Assembly: GCA_021800105.1 (NCBI GenBank)
Contig: JAJYZI010000004.1
Span: forward strand, 1-49,232
DNA from: Thermoplasmata archaeon
GTDB taxonomy: Archaea > Thermoplasmatota > Thermoplasmata > Thermoplasmatales > Thermoplasmataceae
Direction: 5' to 3'
DNA length: 49,232 nt
Shown here: positions 1 through 8,296 of the stretch, piece after piece
Layout: each line of letters opens with the position of its first letter
How positions within the stretch are numbered: the stretch's first letter is position 1
Notes under the pieces: generated by a model
The model's database searches: none
What the model was told of the DNA's origin: nothing
The model's input: only the letters and a program-made list of their open reading frames with translations
Position numbers and translations under genes: made by a program

Positions 1-148
1 AAGATTGCAATCTAGTCAACAGTTTATCTCTATATAAAAGATAGATGAACATGCATTAATATTTTATTTAAGATAAATGTAAACGCATAGAAAGTTTTCG
101 AATCTCATCCCAGTGAAGGTATTCTTTGTTGCGGTAACTGAATGAGTT
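1..148. other. AT-rich left-edge intergenic region
   Basis: No gene is visible here. On the minus strand there is a box-A-like TTTTATATAG (42 down to 33). About 27 nt downstream of it is a TTG at 10-8, so a leaderless gene could start there and run off the left edge. A perfect 12-bp palindrome, AGATTGCAATCT, sits at 2-13. The divergent-gene reading is inference only, because too little sequence is present to test it. Confidence 0.35.
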
Positions 149-154
149 TTTATA
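149..154 (+). promoter_or_regulatory. box A of the HIT-protein gene
   Basis: TTTATA is centred about 25 nt upstream of the ATG at 176. This is the spacing expected if transcription starts at or next to the start codon, so the mRNA is probably leaderless. It supports ATG 176 as the start. Confidence 0.6.
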
Positions 155-175
155 CATCGGAACATTCAATATCCC

Positions 176-604
176 ATGGAGAAAAGGGATTGCGTGTTCT
201 GTAGGATAGTTGCCGGAGATATTCCTTCTGCAAGATTATATGATGATTCAGATGTTATTGCCATCCTTGATGTTAACCCCATTTCCAGAGGTCATTCGCT
301 TGTCATTCCGAAGCATCATTTTGAATATCTTGAGAGGGTAGATGCAGAAACTTTCGGGAAGATTGCAGAGGTTGCCCGTCGCCTCTCATCACATATGATT
401 GAAACTCGCTTTTGCGAAGGGACAAACCTCTTTCTAGCTAATCATGAGACTGCCGACCAGAGCGTCTTCCATCTCCACATGCATGTCATTCCCAGGCGGA
501 CAAATGATGACATGAACATTGCAGGCTGGTGGAAAGAGATCTCTCACGGCCTTCAAGCTGCAGAAATGAAGGAGCTAGCCATTAAACTATCAATAAGGAA
601 ATGA
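176..604 (+). CDS. HIT-family nucleotide hydrolase/transferase
   Basis: This 142-residue protein belongs to the histidine triad family, which hydrolyses or transfers nucleoside monophosphates from adenylated or related substrates (Hint/diadenosine polyphosphate hydrolase type). The catalytic HLHMHVIPR motif is plain, with His99, His101 and His103. An N-terminal CVFC pair (residues 6-9) matches the zinc site of many Hint-type members, and the length is normal. It is a single gene with its own box A. The exact substrate cannot be read from the sequence. Confidence 0.9.
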   Translation: MEKRDCVFCRIVAGDIPSARLYDDSDVIAILDVNPISRGHSLVIPKHHFEYLERVDAETFGKIAEVARRLSSHMIETRFCEGTNLFLANHETADQSVFHLHMHVIPRRTNDDMNIAGWWKEISHGLQAAEMKELAIKLSIRK

Positions 605-652
605 TATAGGCGTTCTCTTCTAACTAACCTATCCATGATTTAACCGCCTAGA

Positions 653-659
653 TTTTTAA
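653..659 (+). promoter_or_regulatory. box A of valS
   Basis: TTTTTAA lies about 24 nt before the ATG at 680, consistent with a leaderless valS transcript starting independently of the HIT gene. Confidence 0.5.
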
Positions 660-679
660 GATCCTAGCAATAATCCTTT

Positions 680-3037
680 ATGGATCTGGACTTGCCAAAG
701 ATGGAAGAGAAGTGGAGAGTATTCTGGGAGGAACACTCTACCTATGCCTTCAACCCTGATGCCAGAGGCGAGATATATTCGATTGATTCTCCTCCCCCTA
801 CTGTGTCCGGTGATCTACATATGGGGCATTCATTTTCATATGTTCACCAGGACATAATTGCTCGCTTTAAGCGAATGTCCGGTTTTAATGTTTTTTATCC
901 AATGGGCTTCGACGACAATGGCCTGCCTACTGAAAAGTATACGGAAAAAATTTCAGGAAAAAGGTTGCGCGATTTCCAGCCGGAAGAGTTTATAGATCTT
1001 TGCAACGAGGCTGGCCTTGAAGGAGGGGCTAAAATAAAAGAAATGTTCAGGAAGCTTGGACTCAGTGCAGATTTGGCCAATGCATATCGGACTTATTCCA
1101 AGGAGTCTAGGAGGATATCACAAGCAATGTTTCTGGATCTTGTCAGTAAGAAGAGGGCATACAGGAACAAAGGCCCAGTGCTTATCTGCCCATCATGCAG
1201 GACGGCGATCTCGCAAATCGACATGAAAGACATGGAGAGGGAAACAGAGTTTTATTATATTCGATTCAAGGGAGTTGATACTAAAGATGTACAAATAGCG
1301 ACGACACGGCCTGAGATGCTTGGATCATGTGTTGCACTGTTCGTGAACCCGGATGATGCAAGATATTCGGATTTCATAGGGAAGAAAGTATCGGTCCCTT
1401 TATATGACTTCAGTGTCATGATCCATTCGGATCCCTTCGTAGACCCTGGAAAAGGCACAGGAGCCGAAATGGTCTGTACTTTTGGAGATCAGAATGACGT
1501 TGATCTCTGGAGGAAGTATTCTCTGGATACAAGGATCATAATCGACTCAAATGGTAGAATGAATGGCGACACTTTTGTGCATTCTGGCATCACTACGACC
1601 GAGGCAAGAAAAATTATTGTGGAGCGTCTGAAGTCAAATGGGTTCATAACGAAAGCAGAAAGGAAGAAACAGACAGTCAACGTACACGAAAGGTGTGATA
1701 CTCCCGTTGAAATAGGCATCCTTGATCAATGGTACATAAAGTACATGGATCTTAAGAATAGGATGGACGCCGCCGGGAATTCCATACGGTGGTATCCGGA
1801 TTTCATGAAGGTCAGATATGATAACTGGGTCAGGGGATTGAAGGTTGACTGGTGCATATCAAGGCAAAGGGTTTTTGGAGTCACTTTTCCCCTCTGGTAT
1901 TGCAAGAACTGTGGCGAAATTGTCTATGCAGATGAATCCATGCTTCCGGTAGATCCAAGATTCACCAACTATAAAGGTGCTTGCCCGAAATGCAGTGGAA
2001 CAGAATTTGTTGGCGAGACAGATGTGATGGACACCTGGGCAACTTCTTCTCTTTCTCCAAGACTCGCAAGCCTGCCTAGAGGCCTGTTCGAGAAAATATA
2101 CCCGATGACTGCAAGATTCCAGGGTCACGAAATCATCACCTCCTGGGCATTCACAAGTATAGTCAGGGCAATGATTCATGACAATAAAATTCCATGGGGC
2201 CAAATAGTATTGAGCGGGATAGTGAAGAATCCCCAGGGACTGAAAATGAGCAAGAGCCGCGGAGACAAGTTTTCACCCGAAGATTTTGTACAGAAGTATG
2301 GATCTGATGCTGTCAGGCACTGGTCAACTGTCTCGGGTAACGGTGAGGACATATCGATTGACGAGAAGGACTTCATGAGAGGCCGCAAGACAGTGATCAA
2401 GATACTGAACGCCGGCAACCTTGTATCAACCTTGGGCGAAGGACATGTTTCAAGAATTGAAAGCGTGAAGGGAGAGCCTGAAAACTGGATATTAAAGGAA
2501 CTGGCCGAAGTGACCAGATCAATGACGGAGTTCATGAACTCATACAGTCTTTCCAAGGCGCGCATGGTTCTTGATAACTTCTTCTGGAACACGTTTTGCG
2601 ACAACTACCTTGAAATTTCCAAGGCGAGGATGAAGATGGATGTCCTAGATCCTGCCGAGAGGGGTGAGATTGCATCAACGCTTTATCTTGCATTTGAGTC
2701 TATTCTGAGAATGTATGCTCCCATAATGCCATTCATCACAGAGGAACTGTATCATACTGTCCTCAAAAAGGAAGGATCTATTCACAATCAATCCTGGCCG
2801 ATCTCATACCCTGCCGCCTCTGAAGAGATGCACAGGAAGCTCGAATATATAATCAGGACGATAGCCATGATCAGATCTGAAGCATCAAAGTCAGGGAAAG
2901 TTTCGGGAAGCAGCATCATCCTTCATGGAGAGAGAGAATTGCTTGAGAAGCATAGAAGTCTCATCGAGGGGGTGACAAGGGCGGAAATCGTCTCCATAGA
3001 CGAATCCCCGGACCTCATTGTGCAGGTTAGGAAATGA
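680..3037 (+). CDS. valS: valyl-tRNA synthetase
   Basis: Class I aminoacyl-tRNA synthetase that charges tRNA-Val in the cytosol. The 785-residue chain shows the HIGH-type motif as HMGH (47-50) within a PPPTVSGDLHMGH context. The editing domain carries ATTRPEMLGS, zinc-ribbon-like CxxC pairs occur (CPSC, CKNC/CPKC), and the KMSKS loop is intact (522-526). The C-terminal anticodon-binding helical domain is present. The length is on the short side but usual for archaeal ValRS, which lack the long C-terminal coiled coil of bacterial enzymes. The start is fixed by the box A about 24 nt upstream. ValRS rather than IleRS is chosen from the editing and active-site wording. Confidence 0.96.
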   Translation: MDLDLPKMEEKWRVFWEEHSTYAFNPDARGEIYSIDSPPPTVSGDLHMGHSFSYVHQDIIARFKRMSGFNVFYPMGFDDNGLPTEKYTEKISGKRLRDFQPEEFIDLCNEAGLEGGAKIKEMFRKLGLSADLANAYRTYSKESRRISQAMFLDLVSKKRAYRNKGPVLICPSCRTAISQIDMKDMERETEFYYIRFKGVDTKDVQIATTRPEMLGSCVALFVNPDDARYSDFIGKKVSVPLYDFSVMIHSDPFVDPGKGTGAEMVCTFGDQNDVDLWRKYSLDTRIIIDSNGRMNGDTFVHSGITTTEARKIIVERLKSNGFITKAERKKQTVNVHERCDTPVEIGILDQWYIKYMDLKNRMDAAGNSIRWYPDFMKVRYDNWVRGLKVDWCISRQRVFGVTFPLWYCKNCGEIVYADESMLPVDPRFTNYKGACPKCSGTEFVGETDVMDTWATSSLSPRLASLPRGLFEKIYPMTARFQGHEIITSWAFTSIVRAMIHDNKIPWGQIVLSGIVKNPQGLKMSKSRGDKFSPEDFVQKYGSDAVRHWSTVSGNGEDISIDEKDFMRGRKTVIKILNAGNLVSTLGEGHVSRIESVKGEPENWILKELAEVTRSMTEFMNSYSLSKARMVLDNFFWNTFCDNYLEISKARMKMDVLDPAERGEIASTLYLAFESILRMYAPIMPFITEELYHTVLKKEGSIHNQSWPISYPAASEEMHRKLEYIIRTIAMIRSEASKSGKVSGSSIILHGERELLEKHRSLIEGVTRAEIVSIDESPDLIVQVRK

Positions 3038-3086
3038 TTTATTACGACGCAGGGTTATCTCATAGTACGGGAGCGGGATCTGACAG

Positions 3087-3611
3087 GTGCTGAGGGATTA
3101 TAAGAAAATAGCTAGGCTGTCATATATCCTTATAGTGATAGCGATTGTCCTGATCGCGCTTTCTGTGGTATTCATAATATCCGATTCACCCCAATCAGAG
3201 GATGTAAGCATTCAGGCCGGGTCCTCCTATCATCTTACGTATAATGTCACAATAAAACAGGGGGATTATCTTTTTTATTCGGTGATAGCAAATAACTCAA
3301 GGGCAAATTTTACTGCCTGCCTGGTTGCACCAACGGGTGCAGTTACTGCCCTAGGTAACATTACAGGAAACGGGTCATTAAAGAAGGATGTGGTTGCGTC
3401 AGATTCAGGCAACTGGACACTTATCCTGAAGAATAATGCAAACCTAAATGCATACGCCAGGCTCACAGTGTACAGGATAAGTTATCTCATTACGTATACA
3501 ATTGTTTTTGGTGTATCACTTTTTGCCTCAGGCTTCATATTGCTCCTCGTATCTCTTAATCTGAGAAGGCGTGAGGGAAACTATTCAAGGCGTCAGAGAG
3601 GCCTCGATTAA
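3087..3611 (+). CDS. small membrane protein with extracytoplasmic domain
   Basis: This 174-residue protein is not recognised as a named family. It has an N-terminal membrane helix (about residues 12-30), an outside domain of about 100 residues rich in Asn/Ser with several N-x-S/T sequons, a second helix (about 132-158), and a basic cytosolic tail ending RRREGNYSRRQRGLD. The middle resembles a small beta-sandwich (GDYLFYSVIANNS, SGNWTLILKN), possibly of the pre-peptidase C-terminal type, but this is only a resemblance. The start is GTG at 3087, because an in-frame TGA lies two codons upstream. It follows valS by 49 nt and may be read through from it. Confidence 0.7.
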   Translation: MLRDYKKIARLSYILIVIAIVLIALSVVFIISDSPQSEDVSIQAGSSYHLTYNVTIKQGDYLFYSVIANNSRANFTACLVAPTGAVTALGNITGNGSLKKDVVASDSGNWTLILKNNANLNAYARLTVYRISYLITYTIVFGVSLFASGFILLLVSLNLRRREGNYSRRQRGLD

Positions 3612-3613
3612 GA

Positions 3614-5464
3614 TCAATAATTGCTCTTGACGCTTGAGGGATTAAGTTTTTGCTTGAACGCATCGTTGAGCCGTGTAGCTACTCTCACCACGCCGATGTG
3701 AGATAATGCCTGAGGAAAATTACCAAGCATCTCGCCATTCTTAAGATCTATCTCCTCAGAGAAGAGGTTCAGGTGATTCCCTCTCTGTATCAGGCTTTCG
3801 AAAGCTTCACGCGCTTTTCGCATCTTGCCAAGATAAATGAGATCCTCAACATACCAGAACGAGAGAAGCAGGAACGCGTTATCTGGAACACGGAATCCGT
3901 CGTCATTGAGATATCTTCGGAAAAGATAGCTATCATACATAAGATCCTCTTCTATTTTCTCAATTGTTCCGGAAACGAGTGGATCATTTGTAGGCAAGAA
4001 CCCAAGGAGTGGCAGCCGCAAGAGAGCGCCGTCAACCTGATCGGAACCAAAGTACTGGGTAAGGTAAGATCCCGTGGGATCCACCCCATTGTCAAGGACG
4101 GCTTTCTTGATCTGGTTTGCAATCTCACGCCAAGCATCAAACGGACCGGACATCTTAAGCATCTTTCCCATGAGGATGGCACGGTCGAAGGCGGACCAGC
4201 AGATCAGTTTTGAGTAAACGTAGTGCTTCGGTTCAGTCCTGAACTCCCAGATGCTCGAGTCAGGTTCTTTCCAAAGTTTCTCCAGTGTTTTGAGGAAATC
4301 CACCACGAAGTTCCAGAGATATGAGTTGACTATCCCCCCAATCCTAGCAAGATAGTAAATTGCATTTATGATTGATCCGTATTCATCTATCTGGAGCTGG
4401 CTGGAAGCCTTGTTCCCGACACGTACAGGCTTTGTATGCATGTAGCCGTCAAAATCTATTGTTCTCTCCCTGAGTGATGTGCTCCCATCTATTGTGTAAA
4501 TTGTGTGGAGTTGATTGCTCTTAGTTATACTTTCCATCATATCATAAAGGAATTTTGTCGCTTCCTTTTTCAGACCTATCATCGAAAGAGCTTCAACCAC
4601 ATAGGCAGTGTCCCTGACCCATGCATACCTGTAATCAAAATTCCTCTCCCCTCCAATGGCTTCAGGAAGACTGGAAGTGGGAGCTGCAACCATAAGGCCA
4701 GTGGGTTCGTAGAACAGCCCTTTGAGAGCAAGCGCGGATCTCGAAACCTGCTGGCTGTACACCCCATGATAGTTGCACTGTGAAAGCCAGTTTCTCCAAT
4801 AGTCAGATGTCTCCTCCAGGCGTTGATATGACTTGTAATCCGTGATCTTGGCGAGATTTTTGACATCCATGAGTAAAACAAGCCATTTTGAAGCATAGCG
4901 CTTAAGGAGGAAGGATCCCGTTACCGTATTGTCCTTAAGATAAAGAGGAGAATCGCTTACGATTGCTGCGGACCGGGAGTCTGATTTGAATATGTACCCG
5001 GAGGTTGTTTTCTCAATTTCGGCTTTCCCCCTAGCGTAATCGAAGATAGGCTTGAATTCGACGTTGACCCGGATGTCCGCTTCAGGCGCTTCCACGTAAC
5101 GGTGTATCTCAGGAAAATTTATTGTCGAATATTCAGAAGCAGGTATGAAATCTGTAAGACGAAGCACAGTCTTGCCATTACGGATGAATTCAGTATGCAG
5201 AATGTTGGTCATTTCCTTGTAGTTCTGATACACCCTTAAATCCGAGGTATCCGCTGGCCTTATTGAGAAATAGCCTCCCTTCCTAGAGTCGAGAAGGGAT
5301 GCAAACACTGGATCTGAATCAAACCTTGGGAGACATGCCCAGTCAATAGTGCCATTCGCTGCAACAAGGGCTGCAGTCCTGTTTCCACAAATCATCCCGT
5401 GATACCTTATGAAAGGATACCCTTCCTCCTCTATCCTGCTAAAATCAATGGTATCACTGAACAT
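3614..5464 (-). CDS. GH15 family trehalase/glucoamylase-like glycoside hydrolase
   Basis: The 616-residue enzyme has the layout of archaeal/bacterial glycoside hydrolase family 15: an N-terminal beta-sandwich (GNRTAALVAANGTIDW near residue 30) followed by an (alpha/alpha)6 barrel. Visible barrel motifs are GGERNFDYRYAWVRD (271-285) and WEFRTEPKHYVYSK (406-419), with Glu407 the expected general acid. The C-terminal block is PDNAFLLLSFWYVE (527-540). In most GH15 sequences I know, this last block reads EGAFLLCSFW with Glu as general base. Here Asp528-Asn529 stand at that place, which is unusual. Some Thermoplasma GH15 enzymes act on trehalose, so trehalase is as likely as glucoamylase. The gene is convergent with the 3087-3611 gene and is preceded by a box-A-like TTTTAAT about 30 nt upstream. 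Confidence 0.88.
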   Translation of the reverse strand: MFSDTIDFSRIEEEGYPFIRYHGMICGNRTAALVAANGTIDWACLPRFDSDPVFASLLDSRKGGYFSIRPADTSDLRVYQNYKEMTNILHTEFIRNGKTVLRLTDFIPASEYSTINFPEIHRYVEAPEADIRVNVEFKPIFDYARGKAEIEKTTSGYIFKSDSRSAAIVSDSPLYLKDNTVTGSFLLKRYASKWLVLLMDVKNLAKITDYKSYQRLEETSDYWRNWLSQCNYHGVYSQQVSRSALALKGLFYEPTGLMVAAPTSSLPEAIGGERNFDYRYAWVRDTAYVVEALSMIGLKKEATKFLYDMMESITKSNQLHTIYTIDGSTSLRERTIDFDGYMHTKPVRVGNKASSQLQIDEYGSIINAIYYLARIGGIVNSYLWNFVVDFLKTLEKLWKEPDSSIWEFRTEPKHYVYSKLICWSAFDRAILMGKMLKMSGPFDAWREIANQIKKAVLDNGVDPTGSYLTQYFGSDQVDGALLRLPLLGFLPTNDPLVSGTIEKIEEDLMYDSYLFRRYLNDDGFRVPDNAFLLLSFWYVEDLIYLGKMRKAREAFESLIQRGNHLNLFSEEIDLKNGEMLGNFPQALSHIGVVRVATRLNDAFKQKLNPSSVKSNY

Positions 5465-5595
5465 TGGTTGACATGAGTATCAAACCATATCATTAAAAGC
5501 CATTTGTTTTTCTTATTTCCAAGTAATTGATGAAAAGAACATGAGGGGGATAGAATAAATAAATGAAGAGAGTAAGCATGTGAGCGAAGACGGAA

Positions 5596-6678
5596 ATGCT
5601 CGAACATACATTTTCCTGCAACACACCTGCATCCGAATGCAGGGTATCGGTCGGTAGTGGAATAGCTGACAGAATGATTTCTACCCTTAGGGAAAGCAAC
5701 ACTGGGCTTATTGTTGCTGGCTCTGGCTTTCTGAATTCCTGGAACATCGCTTTCGAGAGCATTGAGAAATCATTGCCTGAAGTACAGGTTGCGCGAGTTG
5801 AGGATGGGGAGGGGCTAAAGACATTTGACTCATATATCGATCTGATAAAGGTCATGCGATCATGCAGACTGGACCGGGGATCTTCCATTGCATATTTTGG
5901 TGGTGGAACGCTTGGGGATTTGGCTGGATTCTGCGCATCAACATACATGCGTGGAATTGGCTTAATCGCATTTCCCACAACGCTGCTTGCCATGGTAGAC
6001 TCTTCCCTTGGCGGAAAGAATGGAATAGATCTTGCAGACGGCAAGAATGCAGTCGGTACATTCTATAACCCAAGCATAGTGATGATGGATACTGATTATC
6101 TTACAAAGGGATTGGAACATCAGAAGCAGGGAATAGCTGAGATGGCAAAATATGGTTTCATACGAGATGCGTCAATCATTGATGATCTACTTTCTTTCTC
6201 AAATTATACGGCACTCACAAGATATCCTGCACTTCCTGATCTAATATTCAAATGTGTTCGAATCAAGATGGATATTGTTTCAACGGATCCGCACGAAAAG
6301 TCCGGAAAGAGGGAGCTTCTGAACTTTGGGCACACCGTGGGGCATGCGATTGAAAGGGCATCCAGATATAGGATCCCGCATGGTACGGCGGTTATGTGGG
6401 GGATGAAGATCGAATCACAGCTAACGTTCAGCATTTTTGGGATTAAAGATATTGCAAGCGATCTGATTGATGATATCGCCAAACGCTTCAATATCGAACA
6501 GATATCCTTAGGAGAGAATATGCAACAGAAGCTTATGGATGCAATAAGATATGACAAGAAAGTAAGATCTGGCAATATCACGGTGCAGGTATTGGATGGT
6601 CTGGGATCCTGCAGGAATTTGGTACTTCCTGTAGATAAATATTTGGAGGCGTTAGGTAAATGGCTGAAGGAAAATTAG
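5596..6678 (+). CDS. aroB: 3-dehydroquinate synthase
   Basis: Second step of the shikimate pathway: DAHP to 3-dehydroquinate, NAD- and metal-dependent, cytosolic. The 360-residue chain is of the classical bacterial/eukaryal AroB type. Its motifs include GGGTLGDLAGF, PTTLLAMVDSSLGGKNGID, KNAVGTFYNP and the metal-binding region NFGHTVGHAIE. Many euryarchaea instead use the unrelated AroB' aspartate-semialdehyde route. ATG 5596 is the only usable start because an in-frame TGA lies 15 nt upstream. An AT-rich box at about 5555-5566 would give a leader of about 10 nt. It heads the aroBEKA operon and overlaps aroE by 19 nt. Confidence 0.95.
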   Translation: MLEHTFSCNTPASECRVSVGSGIADRMISTLRESNTGLIVAGSGFLNSWNIAFESIEKSLPEVQVARVEDGEGLKTFDSYIDLIKVMRSCRLDRGSSIAYFGGGTLGDLAGFCASTYMRGIGLIAFPTTLLAMVDSSLGGKNGIDLADGKNAVGTFYNPSIVMMDTDYLTKGLEHQKQGIAEMAKYGFIRDASIIDDLLSFSNYTALTRYPALPDLIFKCVRIKMDIVSTDPHEKSGKRELLNFGHTVGHAIERASRYRIPHGTAVMWGMKIESQLTFSIFGIKDIASDLIDDIAKRFNIEQISLGENMQQKLMDAIRYDKKVRSGNITVQVLDGLGSCRNLVLPVDKYLEALGKWLKEN

Positions 6679-7484
6679 TAGGATTGATAGGGAGGCCGGT
6701 ATCCCAGTCAGCGGGCCAGTTTGTATATAACAGTATATTCAGTGAGATGGCTATTGATGCATATTATGCCGCTATTGACCTGGCGCCGGTCAATCTGGCG
6801 CCATTTCTTAAACGTGCGGGGGATCATTTTTTTGCCCTGAACGTAACATCACCACACAAGAACACAGTCCTGGACTTCTGCGACAGGCTCTCTCCGGCGG
6901 CAGCAAAGACGCAGTCCGTAAACCTTCTAAGTTTTTACGATAGCCGGATTACAGGAGACAATCTTGACGTCGCTGGATTTCAGAATCTAATTGCCATCAA
7001 CAAGTTATCCCTCAACGGCATGAATATCGTGATAGTAGGTTCAGGCGGAGCTGCAAGAAGCGTGATGCATGCTTTATCAGGCAGATACAGACCTGCATCT
7101 CTGCATGTTGCAAGCAGGAATCCTGAGTTGACAGAGAGGAAGCTGGAAGCTTACGATCTCGATTATCCCGTGATTTCTTACTCCGATATGTTCAGATTAT
7201 GCGATATTGTGGTAAACTGCACCCCAGAATCAGTGGAGAGGGTTCTCCCGCCTCCCCCGCCACGCAGGGCAAAAGTCGGAGTCGCAATTGATTTGGTTTA
7301 CAATCCACCCAGAACCATGTTCCTAAAGATAATGGAGGAAAACGGATGGAGAATTATTAACGGCGAGGAGATGTTTATAGGACAGGGCCTGGCTACTCTT
7401 GATAAAATGTTTGATCTTTCAGGCAAGAGGGTTGAGGATCTATTTAGAAAGGAGTTCCAGAAGTTCAGGGAGATTTCACCTTGA
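6660..7484 (+). CDS. aroE: shikimate dehydrogenase
   Basis: Reduces 3-dehydroshikimate to shikimate with NADPH. The 274-residue protein has the two-domain AroE layout. The N-terminal substrate domain carries NVTSPHK with the catalytic Lys, and the Rossmann part carries VGSGGAARSVMHAL followed by ASRNPE. The usual NTD.GF motif reads NLDVAGF, and the usual SLSP stretch near the N-terminus is SAGQF, so the substrate loop is somewhat divergent. The start overlaps the end of aroB by 19 nt and the TGA overlaps the TTG start of the next gene, indicating translational coupling. Confidence 0.93.
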   Translation: MAEGKLVGLIGRPVSQSAGQFVYNSIFSEMAIDAYYAAIDLAPVNLAPFLKRAGDHFFALNVTSPHKNTVLDFCDRLSPAAAKTQSVNLLSFYDSRITGDNLDVAGFQNLIAINKLSLNGMNIVIVGSGGAARSVMHALSGRYRPASLHVASRNPELTERKLEAYDLDYPVISYSDMFRLCDIVVNCTPESVERVLPPPPPRRAKVGVAIDLVYNPPRTMFLKIMEENGWRIINGEEMFIGQGLATLDKMFDLSGKRVEDLFRKEFQKFREISP

Positions 7485-8296
7485 AGGTCACGACCCATGG
7501 CGGCCTCTCCGTAATTTCTGCATTCGCAAATGGGATAGGAGCAGCGATAGGGATTAATCTTCCTCTGGATGTTGAGTTTCTGGATTATGACAGGAAAAAC
7601 AGTGTTGCCATAGAAAAGACACTTGACCTGCTTAACAGGATGTATGGCATGGAATATCATCCTTATGTCCGCGTAAGAAGCAAAATACCCAGGGCTGTCG
7701 GCCTTAAGAGCAGCAGCGCCCTAACTCTGGCCGTTGTCCTCGGATTTTTTCATTATCATGAGAAGGATCTGGTAGATGTCCCTGCTGTCGCTGCAAAGTG
7801 CTCAAGGGCAAATGGCACATCCGTTACAGGCGCTATTGATGATATATACTGCGCCCTGCACGGTGGAGTAACCCTGACAGATAACAATAAAGACGAGATG
7901 CTCATTCACCGTCCGGTAAAGGAGAGAGACGTTCTTGTTTGCTATCCAAAGAATGTGAGGCGGGTGACTTCCAAGATAGATCAGGCATCAATCAAGAATG
8001 CCGCAAATTCATTTGAACCATTGAGGAGATTAGTTGAAGATGGTTTTTATTACGAGGCGATGGTATTGAATGGTTTGATTCTGGGTAACATACTCGGTTA
8101 CAATAGTGAGATACTGTCTTATCTTCTGAGGAGCGGTGCAACCTACTCATCTATTTCAGGGAAGGGTCCTGCAATGTTTGCAATTTATGATAATCATGAG
8201 GATCTAATCAATGCTTCAAGGAATTTTCCTTCAAAAAGGTATGAAGTTATAATGACCAGGCTCAGTAATACAAAGGCTATGGTGAAATTTAATTGA
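7481..8296 (+). CDS. aroK: shikimate kinase, archaeal GHMP type
   Basis: Phosphorylates shikimate with ATP. The 271-residue protein belongs to the GHMP kinase superfamily (homoserine/mevalonate kinase fold), not the P-loop AroK/AroL family of bacteria. The ATP-binding motif PRAVGLKSSSALTLAVV lies at about residues 67-83, and a C-terminal GHMP motif appears as SGKGPAMFAIYD. The start is a TTG that shares three bases with the aroE stop (TTGA at 7481-7484). The flanking aroE and aroA support shikimate rather than another GHMP substrate. Confidence 0.94.
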   Translation: MKVTTHGGLSVISAFANGIGAAIGINLPLDVEFLDYDRKNSVAIEKTLDLLNRMYGMEYHPYVRVRSKIPRAVGLKSSSALTLAVVLGFFHYHEKDLVDVPAVAAKCSRANGTSVTGAIDDIYCALHGGVTLTDNNKDEMLIHRPVKERDVLVCYPKNVRRVTSKIDQASIKNAANSFEPLRRLVEDGFYYEAMVLNGLILGNILGYNSEILSYLLRSGATYSSISGKGPAMFAIYDNHEDLINASRNFPSKRYEVIMTRLSNTKAMVKFN

